NCBI RefSeq assembly: GCF_900113605.1
Contig: NZ_FOPY01000001.1
Span: forward strand, 317,669-381,668
Reading direction: 5' to 3'
Source of the DNA: Modicisalibacter xianhensis
GTDB taxonomy: Bacteria; Pseudomonadota; Gammaproteobacteria; Pseudomonadales; Halomonadaceae
Length of the DNA stretch: 64,000 nucleotides
Positions 41,474 through 51,619 of this stretch are shown piece by piece. The position numbers and the translations under genes were made by a program. The notes beneath the pieces were generated by a model. That model was not told where the DNA came from, searched no databases, and saw only the letters and a program-made list of their open reading frames with translations. How positions within the stretch are numbered: position 1 is the first letter of the stretch; the number at the start of each line of letters is the position of its first letter.

Positions 41474-41509
41474 AACGCAGCCCCGGCCCCGCGCCGGGGC
41501 GCTACGTTG
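41474..41509 (+). terminator. GC-rich hairpin after the second MQO gene
   Basis: AACG-AGC-CGGC on one side and GCCGG-GC-CT-CGTT on the other form an imperfect stem of about 13 bp, 18 bases after the stop. The T run is short. Intergenic read-through to the efflux genes is possible. Confidence 0.5.
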
Positions 41510-41588
41510 ACAGTGCCTCGCTGTGCATCGACTATCACGGTCGAGCGACTTCATCAGCGCTTCCTTATTTCCTCGACCTGGATGCAAG

Positions 41589-42680
41589 ATGCGCCACAAA
41601 CTTACCCTTTCGCCTGCCCTGTTCGCCCTGGCTCTCGGCATTGCCCTGCTCGCCTGGCTGGCCTTCGGCAACATGCAGGAGTTTCGCGATAACGCGCCCC
41701 CGAGCGATGAACAGGCCGGCCAGGATCTGCCTCGTGTCGAAGTCAGGCTGTCACGTGCCGAAGCGTATTCGCCGCACCTCACCCTACAGGGGCAGCTAGA
41801 GCCGCGCCGCGATGTCACCTTGCGTCCGAGCCTGTCGGGGACCGTCGCTCGACTGCCCCAGGCCCAGGGCACACGCGTCGCGCAAGGCGACGTGCTGCTC
41901 GAACTGGAGCTGGAAGATCTGGACGCCCAACTGGCGCGCGCCAAGGCAGACCTCGAACTGCGTCAGGCCGAGCTCGAGGCCGGCCAGCGCCTGCGCAGCC
42001 GTGAGCTGGTCGCCGGCAACGAGTTGCTGCGCCTGCAGAGTGCCCTGGCCACGGCCAAGGCCGAATTGGCCAGCCTTCGCCAGCAGCAGGCCAACCTGCG
42101 TATCGTCGCACCGTTTGCCGGCACGCTCGATCGCCTGGACATCGATGAGGGCGATTACGTCCAGGCCGGCGAAGACATCGGACGTCTGATCGAGATCGAC
42201 CAGCTGACGGCGGAAGCCTGGGCGCCCCAGCGACGCGCCTTGGCCCTCGAGGAAGGCCTACCGGTAACGGCGATTTTGCTCGATGGCAGCACCCTGCAGG
42301 GAGAGCTCAGCTACATCGCCAGCGGCGCCGACGAAGCCACACGCAGCTATGCCCTGGAAGCGAACATCGCCAACCCCGAGCGCCGCCGTATCGCTGGTGC
42401 CAGCGCCACGCTGGAAATCGCCCTGCCCGAACGGCAGGCCCATCGTCTTTCGCCGGCCCGGCTGGTACTCGATGAGCAGGGGCAACTGGGCGTCAAGCAT
42501 CTGGCGCCAGACGACACGGTCGAGTTCACGCCGGTCAGCCTGATCAGTGCCGATGCCACCCAGGCCTGGGTGGCCGGGCTCCCCGAGGAGATCCGCCTGA
42601 TCACCCTGGGCGGAGGCTTCGTCGACAACGGTGACGCTGTCGTGCCCGTGCCGGCCGATACCGAGGAAGAGCGGAGCTGA
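41589..42680 (+). CDS. RND efflux periplasmic adaptor protein
   Basis: 363 residues from the ATG at 41589. An N-terminal hydrophobic segment (LFALALGIALLAWLAF) anchors or exports it. The body is the usual adaptor order: lipoyl half (LRPSLSGTVARLPQAQGTRV), alpha-hairpin coiled coil (about 105-165, DLELRQAELEAGQRL and ALATAKAELASLRQQQAN), second lipoyl half with the IVAPFAGTLDRLDIDEGDYV signature, then a beta-barrel. It joins the inner-membrane RND pump to an outer-membrane channel. No channel gene is adjacent. Its stop overlaps the permease start (TGATG). Confidence 0.87.
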   Translation: MRHKLTLSPALFALALGIALLAWLAFGNMQEFRDNAPPSDEQAGQDLPRVEVRLSRAEAYSPHLTLQGQLEPRRDVTLRPSLSGTVARLPQAQGTRVAQGDVLLELELEDLDAQLARAKADLELRQAELEAGQRLRSRELVAGNELLRLQSALATAKAELASLRQQQANLRIVAPFAGTLDRLDIDEGDYVQAGEDIGRLIEIDQLTAEAWAPQRRALALEEGLPVTAILLDGSTLQGELSYIASGADEATRSYALEANIANPERRRIAGASATLEIALPERQAHRLSPARLVLDEQGQLGVKHLAPDDTVEFTPVSLISADATQAWVAGLPEEIRLITLGGGFVDNGDAVVPVPADTEEERS

Positions 42681-45600
42681 TGCGCACCCTGATCCATGCC
42701 GCCCTGAACCGTACCCGTACCACCCTGCTGCTGCTGGTCTTCCTGCTGATTGCCGGGCTGGTGGCCTACCAGGCGATCCCCAAGGAATCCAACCCCGACG
42801 TGGCGATTCCGATGATCTACGTGTCGCTGGCCCTCGAAGGCGTCAGCCCCGAGGATGCCGAGCGCCTGCTGGTTCGACCGATGGAACAGGAGCTACGCGC
42901 CATCGAGGGATTGGAGAAGATGACCTCCCAGTCCAGCGAGGGACATGCCTCGATCACCCTGGAATTCGATGCCGGCTTCGATGCGCGCCAGGCGCTGGCC
43001 GACGTGCGCGAAAAGGTGGACATTGCCCGTAGCTCACTGCCCGACGAGGCCGAAGAGCCCCGCGTCATGGAAGTCAATGTATCGCTTTTTCCGGTGATGT
43101 CGGTGGGTCTGTCGGGGCCGCTGTCGGCCGCCGAACTGATGACCGTCGCTCGTGAGCTCAAGCAGGCCATCGAGGGTATCCCCCAGGTATTGGAAGTGGA
43201 TATCGCCGGCGAGCGCGAGGATCTGCTGGAAATCGTCGTCGATCCGCTGGTCCTCGACAGCTACGGCGTCGATTTCGATACCCTGTTCAATCTCGTGTCA
43301 CGCAACAACCGACTGGTCGCGGCCGGCAGCATCGACAATGGCGCCGGCCGCCTGACCATCAAGGTCCCCGGGGTGATCGAGAATCTGGAGGACATCCTGG
43401 CCACCCCGGTCAAGGTCGACGGCGACCGTGTCGTCACCTTCGGTGACGTGGCGATGGTTCAGCGCACACTGAAAGATCCCGCCGGCTATGCACGCATCGA
43501 TGGTCAGCCGGCACTCGTACTGGAAATCTCCAAGCGCACCGGGGCCAACATCATCGCCACCGTGGACGCGGTCAAGGCGCTGCTTACCCAGGCCGAGTCG
43601 CGCCTGCCCGAGACGCTGGACGTCAGCGTCATCATGGACCAGTCGACCGACGTCGAGAACATGCTCGACGAATTGCTCAACAATGTGCTGACCGCCGTGG
43701 TACTGGTCCTGATCGTGATTCTTGCCACCATGGGGCCGCGCTCCGCCCTGCTGGTCGGCACGACCATTCCCGGCGCTTTCCTTGCCGGTATCCTGCTGAT
43801 CTGGGCGATTGGCTACACGCTAAACATCGTGGTGCTGTTCGCCCTGATCCTGGTCGCGGGCATGCTGGTCGATGGTGCCATCGTGGTCGGTGAACAGGCC
43901 GACCGCTTTCTCGCCGAGGGACTGACGCCCCACGATGCCTGGGCGGGCGCAGCCAGCCGCATGGCCTGGCCGGTCATCTCCTCGACTGCCACCACCCTGG
44001 CGGTATTCTTGCCACTGCTGTTCTGGCCCGGCGTGGTCGGTGAATTCATGAAGTACCTGCCGGCGACAGTCATCCTGTGCCTGCTGGCCTCGCTGGCCAT
44101 GGCCCTGGTCTTCCTGCCTACGCTCGGCAATCTGTTCAGCCGTCGCCGAGCCACTCACAGCGACACCGTGAGTGCCGGTGGACGGCTCTACCGCCGCACC
44201 CTGGGCAGTCTGCTGCGTCATCCCGGCTTTACCCTGGTGGGGGCGCTGCTGGTCATGGCAGTGATCTACATGGGTTACGCCCGATTCAACCATGGCGTGG
44301 AATTCTTCCCTTCGGTGGAACCGGACAGCGCCCAGGTGCTGGTACACGCCCGCGGCGACCTGTCGGTAGAAGAGAAGGATACCATCGTGCAACGTGTGGA
44401 AAGCCGCCTGGATGACATGAGCGAGGTCGAAGCGCTTTATGCCCGCTCCTTCGCGGTGCCCAACGAGCAGCTTGGGGTCGACGTCATCGGCCAGCTCACC
44501 TTCCAGTTGATCGACTGGGACAGACGGCGTCCGGCGGGCAGGATTCTTGCCGACATGGCCGAGCGCACCGAGGACATTCCCGGCATCCAGTTGGAGTTCC
44601 GCGAGCAGGAACAAGGGCCAACCAGCGGCAAGCCGATCCAGATCGAGCTGAGCGCCGACGACCCGGCCGCCATCGAGCGCGCCGTGGAACAACTGCGTGC
44701 CGCCATGCAGCGACTGGGCGGATTCCGAGATATCGAGGACAACCGCAGCCTGCCCGGCGTGGAATGGCGACTGCAGGTCGACCGCGAAGCCGCAGCCCGC
44801 TTCGGCGCGGATGTGACGACCATCGGCAGCGCCGTGCAACTGGTCACCAATGGCCTGCAGATCGCCACCTACCGGCCTCAGGATGCCACCGACGAAGTCG
44901 ATATCCGGGTACGCCTGCCCGGTGCCCGGCGCAGTCTCGACCAACTACAGCGCATGACGATCAATACGGCGCGCGGCCAGGTACCGATCAGCCATTTCGT
45001 GACGCTGGAACCGGCCCCCAAGGTCGGCACGCTGCACCGGGTCGATGGTCAGCGTACCCTGACCCTGGAAGCCGATGTCACCCCGGGCCAGCAGGTCGAT
45101 GAACGCATCCAGGCATTGAGCGGCGAGCTGGACTCACTGCCCGATGGCGTGCGCGTCGGATTTGCCGGCGAGCAGGAGGATCAGGCCGAGACCAGTCGCT
45201 TCCTGGGCATGGCCTTCGGCATCGCCATTTTCCTGATGGCGATCATACTGGTCACGCAGTTCAATAGTCTCTACCAGGCAGGCCTGGTGCTGTCGGCCAT
45301 CGTGTTCTCCACGGCCGGGGTATTGCTCGGCCTGCTGCTCAACGCCCAACCCTTCGGCATCGTCATGGTCGGCATGGGCATCATCGCCCTCGCCGGTATC
45401 GTGGTGAACAACAACATCGTATTGATCGACACCTACAATCAATTGCGTAGCGAGGGCCTGAGCGCCGACGAGGCAGCGCTGGAAGCCGGTGGCCGTCGCC
45501 TGCGCCCCGTACTGCTCACGGCTGTCACTACCATCCTCGGGTTAATGCCGATGGTACTGGGGGTCAACGTGGACCTGCTAGGACCGAGCCTGGGCTGGGG

Positions 45601-45769
45601 TGCCCCCTCGACGCAGTGGTGGACCCAGCTATCCAGTGCCATTGCCGGCGGCCTGGGGTTCGCCACCGGCCTGACCCTGCTGCTTACGCCCTGCATGCTG
45701 CTGCTGGGCGCTCGCCTGGGTGAGCGCCTGTCACGCCGACGTCGCATGAGCCAGCCCGATTCTGGCTAG
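42680..45769 (+). CDS. RND efflux permease (hydrophobe/amphiphile type)
   Basis: 1029 residues, the usual size, with the duplicated 6+6 transmembrane plan and two large periplasmic loops. The N-terminus MRTLIHAALNRTRTTLLLLVF and PKESNPDVAIPMIYVSLALEG are family-typical. Span 4 has LVAGMLVDGAIVVGEQ, keeping one of AcrB's two proton-relay aspartates; span 10 has IVVNNNIVLIDTYN. This variant relay is common in non-AcrB subfamilies, so I read it as functional. Substrate unknown. It uses the adaptor encoded immediately upstream, with which it overlaps by one base. Confidence 0.92.
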   Translation: MRTLIHAALNRTRTTLLLLVFLLIAGLVAYQAIPKESNPDVAIPMIYVSLALEGVSPEDAERLLVRPMEQELRAIEGLEKMTSQSSEGHASITLEFDAGFDARQALADVREKVDIARSSLPDEAEEPRVMEVNVSLFPVMSVGLSGPLSAAELMTVARELKQAIEGIPQVLEVDIAGEREDLLEIVVDPLVLDSYGVDFDTLFNLVSRNNRLVAAGSIDNGAGRLTIKVPGVIENLEDILATPVKVDGDRVVTFGDVAMVQRTLKDPAGYARIDGQPALVLEISKRTGANIIATVDAVKALLTQAESRLPETLDVSVIMDQSTDVENMLDELLNNVLTAVVLVLIVILATMGPRSALLVGTTIPGAFLAGILLIWAIGYTLNIVVLFALILVAGMLVDGAIVVGEQADRFLAEGLTPHDAWAGAASRMAWPVISSTATTLAVFLPLLFWPGVVGEFMKYLPATVILCLLASLAMALVFLPTLGNLFSRRRATHSDTVSAGGRLYRRTLGSLLRHPGFTLVGALLVMAVIYMGYARFNHGVEFFPSVEPDSAQVLVHARGDLSVEEKDTIVQRVESRLDDMSEVEALYARSFAVPNEQLGVDVIGQLTFQLIDWDRRRPAGRILADMAERTEDIPGIQLEFREQEQGPTSGKPIQIELSADDPAAIERAVEQLRAAMQRLGGFRDIEDNRSLPGVEWRLQVDREAAARFGADVTTIGSAVQLVTNGLQIATYRPQDATDEVDIRVRLPGARRSLDQLQRMTINTARGQVPISHFVTLEPAPKVGTLHRVDGQRTLTLEADVTPGQQVDERIQALSGELDSLPDGVRVGFAGEQEDQAETSRFLGMAFGIAIFLMAIILVTQFNSLYQAGLVLSAIVFSTAGVLLGLLLNAQPFGIVMVGMGIIALAGIVVNNNIVLIDTYNQLRSEGLSADEAALEAGGRRLRPVLLTAVTTILGLMPMVLGVNVDLLGPSLGWGAPSTQWWTQLSSAIAGGLGFATGLTLLLTPCMLLLGARLGERLSRRRRMSQPDSG

Positions 45770-45789
45770 ACGGGGAAATAGAACGCGAA

Positions 45790-45821
45790 AAGGCCCGTCG
45801 ACAATGTAGTCGACGGGCCTT
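45790..45821. terminator. Bidirectional terminator between the RND operon and rsd
   Basis: A perfect 13-bp stem, AAGGCCCGTCGAC and its complement, around AATGTA, with T-rich sequence after it. It serves two convergent genes. Confidence 0.85.
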
Positions 45822-45880
45822 CTTGCGTTTGATGTTGCGTTTGGCGTGCCCCGACGAGCATCAGCCAGCGCGTCTCTCGA

Positions 45881-46384
45881 TCAGAGAGTCGCTTGCGGTG
45901 CCGCCTCGGACGCCGGCGGCGGCGAATGCGACGCATGCAGGCGTTCGATGAACTCGTCTTCCAGGGCAAAGCGCTCGGTCATGCCCTTCTGCAGCCGCGT
46001 CAGCCAGGCCGGTAGCCGGGACGCGAAGTGCTGACAGCGTACCGGGGTGGAAAATTCGTTCTCGAACTCCAGCGCCATCTCGGTGGACCTCTCCAACCGC
46101 GACAGCAGCTTTTCCGCCACGGCCAAGGCCTCGCGATCGTCGAAGGCCTTGGCCTCTTCCCGCAGTTGCGGGTAGATCTCGAAATGCCCGGCACTGATGT
46201 AATCCATCAGCAGCTCGTTGAAGCGATCGATCCGTTCCTTGGGCACCGCTTCGCAATCGATCTCACAGGCTTCGTAAAGATCCATGAAAGCCACCAGCAT
46301 CTCGTGGCGCTCTTCGAGCCAGTGATCGATGAGGCGATGCACACCACCCCAACGCTCCTGAGCCGTCTTGCAATCCTCCAGCAT
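45881..46384 (-). CDS. rsd: Regulator of sigma D (Rsd/AlgQ)
   Basis: 167 residues from the ATG at 46384 with AAGGGAGG seven bases upstream; the frame is open upstream to 46435 without a site. Rsd/AlgQ marks: CKTAQERWGGVHRLIDHWLEERHEML at residues 5-30, LMDYISAGHFEIYPQL, and HFASRLPAWLTRLQKGMTERFALEDEFIERLH at the C-terminus. It binds the housekeeping sigma factor RpoD and helps shift RNA polymerase to stationary-phase sigma. It lies upstream of no related gene; dsbB precedes it on the same strand. Confidence 0.92.
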   Translation of the reverse strand: MLEDCKTAQERWGGVHRLIDHWLEERHEMLVAFMDLYEACEIDCEAVPKERIDRFNELLMDYISAGHFEIYPQLREEAKAFDDREALAVAEKLLSRLERSTEMALEFENEFSTPVRCQHFASRLPAWLTRLQKGMTERFALEDEFIERLHASHSPPPASEAAPQATL

Positions 46385-46462
46385 GGGCAGCCTCCCTTCG
46401 TCCTTGTCCCAGCGGGACACCCAGCGTCGCCCCAAGCCGCGTCGGTGTCAATCCTCTATCGT

Positions 46463-46996
46463 CTAAAGTCGTGCCGGACAAGCGTCACGTTGCAAAACGC
46501 TACGAAACACCATGCCCAAGGGAACCACGGCCAGGACCACGAAGCCGATCAGCGTCCATTGCGGCAGGGTCAGCCCCAGCCAGACGCCATCGATCTCGGC
46601 GCACTCGCCGGAGCCGGAGAGCACGCGTGAGAGTACGTCCCACACGGGCAGCACCTCCATCATGTAATCGAGTCCCGGGCCGCAGCTTGGCACCTTGTCG
46701 GGCGGCAGTGACTGCAGCCATACATGGCGCCCGGCGACGGCAATGCCAGCGCCTACCGCGGCCAGGCCCAGCACACCGTAGACACTGCCGCCCCAGCCGC
46801 GCGGATTATGGATCGCCGCAACCAGGAACACGGCCGCCGCCGACAGCACCGCGACACGCTGGAAAATGCACAAGGGGCAGGGTTCGAGGCCCACACCATA
46901 TTGCAGCCACAGCGCAACGCCCATCATCAGGGCACAGAAGGCCAGTCCCACCATACTCCACTGGCGAATGCTCGCCCTGGACAGGACATTCCACAT
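46463..46996 (-). CDS. dsbB: Disulfide bond formation protein DsbB
   Basis: 177 residues from the ATG at 46996. Four membrane spans; the redox pairs are Cys40-x-x-Cys43 (EPCPLCIFQR) and Cys105/Cys132 (SCGPGLDYMMEV; SGECAEI), as in DsbB. It reoxidises periplasmic DsbA and passes electrons to quinone. The longer frame to 47104 would run back into the terminator of gshA and lacks a ribosome site. AAGGGAG is about ten bases upstream. Confidence 0.94.
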   Translation of the reverse strand: MWNVLSRASIRQWSMVGLAFCALMMGVALWLQYGVGLEPCPLCIFQRVAVLSAAAVFLVAAIHNPRGWGGSVYGVLGLAAVGAGIAVAGRHVWLQSLPPDKVPSCGPGLDYMMEVLPVWDVLSRVLSGSGECAEIDGVWLGLTLPQWTLIGFVVLAVVPLGMVFRSVLQRDACPARL

Positions 46997-47022
46997 CGGG
47001 TCGATCTCCCTTGCAAAGAAAC

Positions 47023-47040
47023 GGCCCACAGAGGTGGGCC
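47023..47040 (-). terminator. Terminator of gshA
   Basis: GGCCCAC and GTGGGCC with a 4-base loop, followed on the minus strand by GTTTCTTT, 15 bases after the gshA stop. Confidence 0.75.
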
Positions 47041-47054
47041 GCCGGTTCGGTAGG

Positions 47055-48665
47055 TCAGACTGCGGCCTTTCGCCGGGGTTCACGCGCCCGGGCGAAATAG
47101 GCATCCAGAAAGTCGTTGAAGCCGTCTGCGTCGGCTGCCTCGATGTCCTCCTGCTGCTGATGGGACGTCTCGGTCAGTTGAGTGAACAGCGTGTCGCGCG
47201 CGCGATCCATGGGCTGGCCGCGGAAGAATGCCGCCTGCTCTTGCGCCTGCGCAAGGGTGTACTCGACGAATTCGCTGCCGGTCTCCTCGAGCGCGGCAAG
47301 CAGGCGACCGGAAGGCGTCTGTTCAGGATGGCCAAGCAGCGGGCGCAATGCATCCAGCGCCTCGACGTGATGCGTGGCGTTGCCTTCGATGGTGTCGAGC
47401 AGGGCCGCGACCTCGCGCATCTCATCGAAGATATGCCCGGCACGCTCGGCGAGTCGCTGCTCCCGGCCATCGACGGCCAGCGTCAAGGCCGGATCGCGCC
47501 CGGCATCGACTACCGCACGGCGGTTGTCGTCGAGCCGGTCGCATTCCTCGTCGGGTATCCACGGGCTCTCGGAAAGCAGGCACCACATCAGGAACGTATC
47601 GATGAAGCGCATCTGGGGCTCATCGATACCCAACGGCAGGAAGGGGTTGAGGTCCAGGCAGCGCACCTCGATATATTCGACCCCACGCGCTTCCAGGGCC
47701 TGGGTCGGCGTCTCGTCGTGGCGCGCAACGCGCTTGGGCCGGATGTCGCTGTAGTACTCGTTCTCGATCTGCAGGATATTGGCGTTGAGTTGTTGCCAGT
47801 CACCATTCTGGTTGACACCCAGGCGCTCATAGGCCGGCCATGGCGTGGTAATGGCGTGGCGCAGCGTGCCAACGTAGTTGGAGAGCGAGTTGAAACAGAT
47901 CTTCAGTTGCGCCTGGACCTTGTTCTGGTAACCCAGATCGGACATGCGCAGGCTGGTGGCATAGGGCGAGACCAGCGTATCGCGGGCATGGGCGCGCAGC
48001 TTGTCGGGCACCGCCCCGGTCAGGAAACTGCGATCCAGCGCCGGCGAGGCACCGAACAGATACAGCAGCAACCAGCTGTTACGCCGGAAATTGCGAATCA
48101 GATCGAAATAGCGTCCGGAGCGATAGGCGTCGAGCGGCTTGTCCTCGGCCCCTTCCAGTTCACGTAGCAAGGGCCACATGTCTTCCGGCAACGAGATGTT
48201 GTAGTGCACCCCGGCAATGGCCTGCATGATACGCCCGTAACGGACATCCAGGCCCTTGCGATAGACATGCTTCATGGTACCGACATTGGAGTGGCCGTAG
48301 TCGGCGATCGGCACGCTGTCATTGCCCTGCAGGCGCGCCGGCATGCTCGCCGGCCAGATCAGTTCGTCGTCCAGATGGCGGTAGCTGAAGCGATGCAGGT
48401 CGGTCAGGAAGTCCAGGGCATCCTTGGGCCGACAGTACACCGGCGTGATGTACTCGAGCAGCGCTTCGGAATAGTCGGTGGTGATATGGGGGTGGGTCAG
48501 CTTCGACCCCAGCGCATGCGGATGCGGTGTCCGGGCGATGTTGCCCCGGGCATCCACGCGCAGCCCTTCCTTTTCGATACCGCGCCGCAACCGGCCCAGT
48601 AGGCCCTGGCGTGCCGGCCCCTTGAGCCGCGCAATGGCGTTGTCTAGTTGCTCGGACAAGATCAC
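47055..48665 (-). CDS. gshA: Glutamate-cysteine ligase GshA
   Basis: 536 residues, similar to the 518 of E. coli GshA. Typical segments: RRGIEKEGLRVDARGNIARTPHP, LGSKLTHPHITTDYSEALLEYITPV, LWPASMP-like LIWPASMPARL, IAGVHYNISLP, SLRMSDLGYQNKVQ and VEYIEVRCLDLNPFLPLGID. It joins glutamate and cysteine as the first step of glutathione synthesis. It is likely monocistronic, with its own terminator 15 bases on. Confidence 0.97.
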   Translation of the reverse strand: MILSEQLDNAIARLKGPARQGLLGRLRRGIEKEGLRVDARGNIARTPHPHALGSKLTHPHITTDYSEALLEYITPVYCRPKDALDFLTDLHRFSYRHLDDELIWPASMPARLQGNDSVPIADYGHSNVGTMKHVYRKGLDVRYGRIMQAIAGVHYNISLPEDMWPLLRELEGAEDKPLDAYRSGRYFDLIRNFRRNSWLLLYLFGASPALDRSFLTGAVPDKLRAHARDTLVSPYATSLRMSDLGYQNKVQAQLKICFNSLSNYVGTLRHAITTPWPAYERLGVNQNGDWQQLNANILQIENEYYSDIRPKRVARHDETPTQALEARGVEYIEVRCLDLNPFLPLGIDEPQMRFIDTFLMWCLLSESPWIPDEECDRLDDNRRAVVDAGRDPALTLAVDGREQRLAERAGHIFDEMREVAALLDTIEGNATHHVEALDALRPLLGHPEQTPSGRLLAALEETGSEFVEYTLAQAQEQAAFFRGQPMDRARDTLFTQLTETSHQQQEDIEAADADGFNDFLDAYFARAREPRRKAAV

Positions 48666-48784
48666 TACCCCTCGTTGAAGGCGGGTACGCCGGCGCGCGG
48701 CACGGCGATGCTGAAAATCAGATTATGGTGCCGCGCCGGGCCCTTTCAAGGCGCACTTCATTCACAGGCTAACAAAAGTGGCAC

Positions 48785-51133
48785 TCATCGCTTTTTCCTG
48801 GCCTTGAGCAGCGCTTCTCCCAGCGCGCCCATCTGACCACCGCCGTTGCCAGCGCCCTGGCCTTGACCACTGCGTCGCGCCGGCTTGCCGCCTGGCGCCT
48901 TGGGGTTGCCTCCGGCCCCCTTGCGGGCCGTGGCCTCGCCCGGCTGGTCGTGCATGCGCATCGACAGGCCGATGCGTGCGCGCTCGATATCCACCTCCAT
49001 GACCTTGACCTTGACGATGTCGCCGGCCTTGACCACCTGGCGTGGATCCTCGACGAAGCTGTCGGAGAGCGCCGAGATATGTACCAGGCCGTCCTGGTGC
49101 ACACCGATATCGACGAAGGCACCGAAGTGGGTGACGTTGGTCACCGTGCCTTCGAGGATCATGCCCGGCTCGAGGTCCTTGAGCGTTTCCACGCCTTCGC
49201 GGAACTCGGCGGCCTTGAATTCAGGACGCGGGTCGCGCCCCGGCTTGTCGAGCTCCTTGAGGATGTCGGTCACCGTGGGCACACCGAAGGTATCATCGAC
49301 GTAATCGGCGGGCTTGAGCGACTTTAGGAAGGTGCTGTCACCGACCAGGCTGGCCAATTCGCGCCCGCCCTTCTCGGCGATGCGGTTTACCACCGGGTAG
49401 GCTTCAGGGTGCACGGCGCTGGCATCCAGCGGATTGTCGCCGTTCATGATGCGCAGGAAGCCGGCACACTGCTCGAAGGTACGCGGCCCTAGGCGGCTGA
49501 CCTCGAGCAGTTCGCGACGGTTGCGGAACGGCCCCTCGCTGTTGCGACGCAGGACGATGTTCTCGGCCAGGTTGGGGTTGAGCCCGGACACACGCGAGAG
49601 CAAGGCGCTCGAGGCCATGTTGAGATCGACCCCCACCGCGTTGACGCAATCCTCGATGACCGCCTCCAGGCTGCGCGAGAGCTGCACCTGCGAGACATCG
49701 TGCTGGTACTGGCCGACCCCGATCGACTTGGGCTCGATCTTGACCAGTTCGGCCAGCGGATCCTGCAGGCGGCGGGCGATGGAGATGGCGCCTCGGATGG
49801 TGACATCGAGATCGGGAAATTCGCGCGAGGCGTACTCGGACGCCGAGTAGACGGAGGCACCGGCCTCGCTGACCATGACCTTGGACAGGCGACGCTTGCC
49901 GGACAGCAGCTTGACCAGTTCCGCGGCCAGCTTGTCGGTCTCGCGGCTGGCCGTGCCGTTGCCCACGGCGATCAGCTCGACGCCATGCTTCTCGACCAGT
50001 GCGGCGAGGGTATCCAGCGATTCGCGCCAGCGGTTCTGCGGCGCGTGCGGATAGATCACCGCATGGTCGAGGAACTGACCGGTGGCGTCGACTACCGCCA
50101 CCTTGCAGCCGGTGCGCAGCCCGGGGTCGAGCGCCAGGGTGGCCTTGGGGCCGGCCGGTGCGGCAAGCAGCAGGTCCTTGAGGTTGGCGGCGAACACATC
50201 GATGGCATCATGCTCGGCGCGCTCGCGCAGGCGTCCCATCAGCTCGGTCTCGAGGTGGGTGTAGAGCTTGACGCGCCAGGTCCAGCGCACCACTTCACGC
50301 AGCCAGCGGTCGGCGGGGCGGCCTTGGTCCTCGATGCCAGCATGCCGGGCAATGGCGACCTCGGCGGGATGCACCGCAGCCTCGTCTTCGCCGGGCAGCT
50401 TGATGGTCAGGCCCAGCACGCCCTCGTTACGCCCGCGGAACATCGCCAGGGCGCGATGCGAAGGCACCTTGGCCAGGCGCTCGTCGTGCTCGAAGTAGTC
50501 GGAAAACTTGGCACCCTCCTTCTGCTTGCCGTCGATCATCCGGGCGCTGAGTTCGCCTTCGTCCCACAGGCGATCGCGCAGCCGTCCGACCAGCTCGGCA
50601 TCCTCGGCGAAGCGTTCCATGAGAATCTGCTTGGCGCCGTCGAGGGCGGCCTTGGCATCGTCGATGGCCGGAGTATCGCCATCCGCCGGGCGCAGGTAGC
50701 CCTGGGCCTCGGTCTCCGGGTCGAGGGTCGGGTCGGCCAGCAGCGCATCGGCCAGCGGCTCGAGCCCCGCCTCGCGCGCGATCTGCGCCTTGGTACGCCG
50801 CTTCTTCTTGTAGGGCAGGTAGAGATCTTCGAGGCGCTGCTTGGTTTCCGCCTCGCGGATCTGGGCCGCCAGTGCGTCGGTCAGCTTGCCCTGTTCATCG
50901 ATACTGGCCAGTACCGCCTCGCGGCGCTCTTCCAATTCGCGCAGGTAGCGCAAGCGCTCTTCCAGCGTACGCAACTGGCCATCGTCGAGACCGCCGGTGG
51001 CTTCCTTGCGGTAACGGGAGATGAACGGAACGGTGGCACCGCCATCGAGCAGTTCCACGGCAGCCGCCACCTGATTGGGACGGACGGCGAGTTCGTCGGC
51101 GAGGCGCCGGATGATCTGGGCTTGAGCGTCCAT
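48785..51133 (-). CDS. tex: Tex-family transcription accessory / RNA-binding protein
   Basis: 782 residues from the ATG at 51133 (AAGGATC five bases upstream), the normal Tex length; the frame continues upstream to 51250 but the N-terminus [37 protein letters not shown] is where Tex starts. The YqgF-like domain holds [16 protein letters not shown], the helix-hairpin-helix region [18 protein letters not shown], and the S1 RNA-binding domain is at about 650-720 ([31 protein letters not shown]). The tail is Gly/Lys-rich. Tex binds RNA and affects gene expression of stress and toxin genes in other bacteria. Confidence 0.94.
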   Translation of the reverse strand: MDAQAQIIRRLADELAVRPNQVAAAVELLDGGATVPFISRYRKEATGGLDDGQLRTLEERLRYLRELEERREAVLASIDEQGKLTDALAAQIREAETKQRLEDLYLPYKKKRRTKAQIAREAGLEPLADALLADPTLDPETEAQGYLRPADGDTPAIDDAKAALDGAKQILMERFAEDAELVGRLRDRLWDEGELSARMIDGKQKEGAKFSDYFEHDERLAKVPSHRALAMFRGRNEGVLGLTIKLPGEDEAAVHPAEVAIARHAGIEDQGRPADRWLREVVRWTWRVKLYTHLETELMGRLRERAEHDAIDVFAANLKDLLLAAPAGPKATLALDPGLRTGCKVAVVDATGQFLDHAVIYPHAPQNRWRESLDTLAALVEKHGVELIAVGNGTASRETDKLAAELVKLLSGKRRLSKVMVSEAGASVYSASEYASREFPDLDVTIRGAISIARRLQDPLAELVKIEPKSIGVGQYQHDVSQVQLSRSLEAVIEDCVNAVGVDLNMASSALLSRVSGLNPNLAENIVLRRNSEGPFRNRRELLEVSRLGPRTFEQCAGFLRIMNGDNPLDASAVHPEAYPVVNRIAEKGGRELASLVGDSTFLKSLKPADYVDDTFGVPTVTDILKELDKPGRDPRPEFKAAEFREGVETLKDLEPGMILEGTVTNVTHFGAFVDIGVHQDGLVHISALSDSFVEDPRQVVKAGDIVKVKVMEVDIERARIGLSMRMHDQPGEATARKGAGGNPKAPGGKPARRSGQGQGAGNGGGQMGALGEALLKARKKR

Positions 51134-51274
51134 AAGATCCTTGACGTGTTTCTGAACCTGGGTACAGCGCCGCCGGGCACTGCACAGGGCGCCGGCCTGG
51201 CCTTGGGCTCGGGCCGGCGCAGGAAATGGCGACAAGGTACCACAAAGCATCCCAAGGGCGCAGAGCCAGACACG

Positions 51275-51514
51275 TCAATCGCGTTCGCATCCGCGATCGT
51301 CCCAGAAGGGACGGCTCGCCTCGCGCTCGATATCGGCCCGCGACAGGCCGATGTCCTTGAGCGTTGCATCGCTCAGTCGCCAGAGTTCCTGACGTTCGTG
51401 ACGCACTTGCTGCCAGCGGCGCAGTCGTCTGAGCAGGCGCCGCCAGCCCGGTGCCATGGTGCGGTGGGTATCGCCTGACCTGGTAGCGTCCAGAGTTTCG
51501 TTGCAGAGTGCCAT
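51275..51514 (-). CDS. DUF1127 small protein
   Basis: 79 residues from the ATG at 51514 with a strong AGGAGGAAA upstream. The C-terminal half RQELWRLSDATLKDIGLSRADIEREASRPFW is the classic DUF1127 motif (YjiS-like). These small basic helices take part in RNA metabolism and in phosphate or carbon-related stress in alphaproteobacteria; role here unknown. The N-terminal half is Arg-rich (GWRRLLRRLRRWQQVRHERQ). It is divergent from the LysR gene, which may control it. Confidence 0.88.
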   Translation of the reverse strand: MALCNETLDATRSGDTHRTMAPGWRRLLRRLRRWQQVRHERQELWRLSDATLKDIGLSRADIEREASRPFWDDRGCERD

Positions 51515-51619
51515 GAGCGTTTCCTCCTGTGGTGATGGAGGAAGTGTCGGCGGCAGGCTAAAATCAATCCAACGAATGTTACTGATGCCAGGCATCAAGA
51601 CTGCTGATGGATGGGCGCC

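Noticed and set aside
43830-43920. RND pump with only one of the two span-4 aspartates (LVDGAIVV), considered as loss of function.
   Set aside because: This variant is common in non-AcrB subfamilies, so it is not evidence of inactivity.
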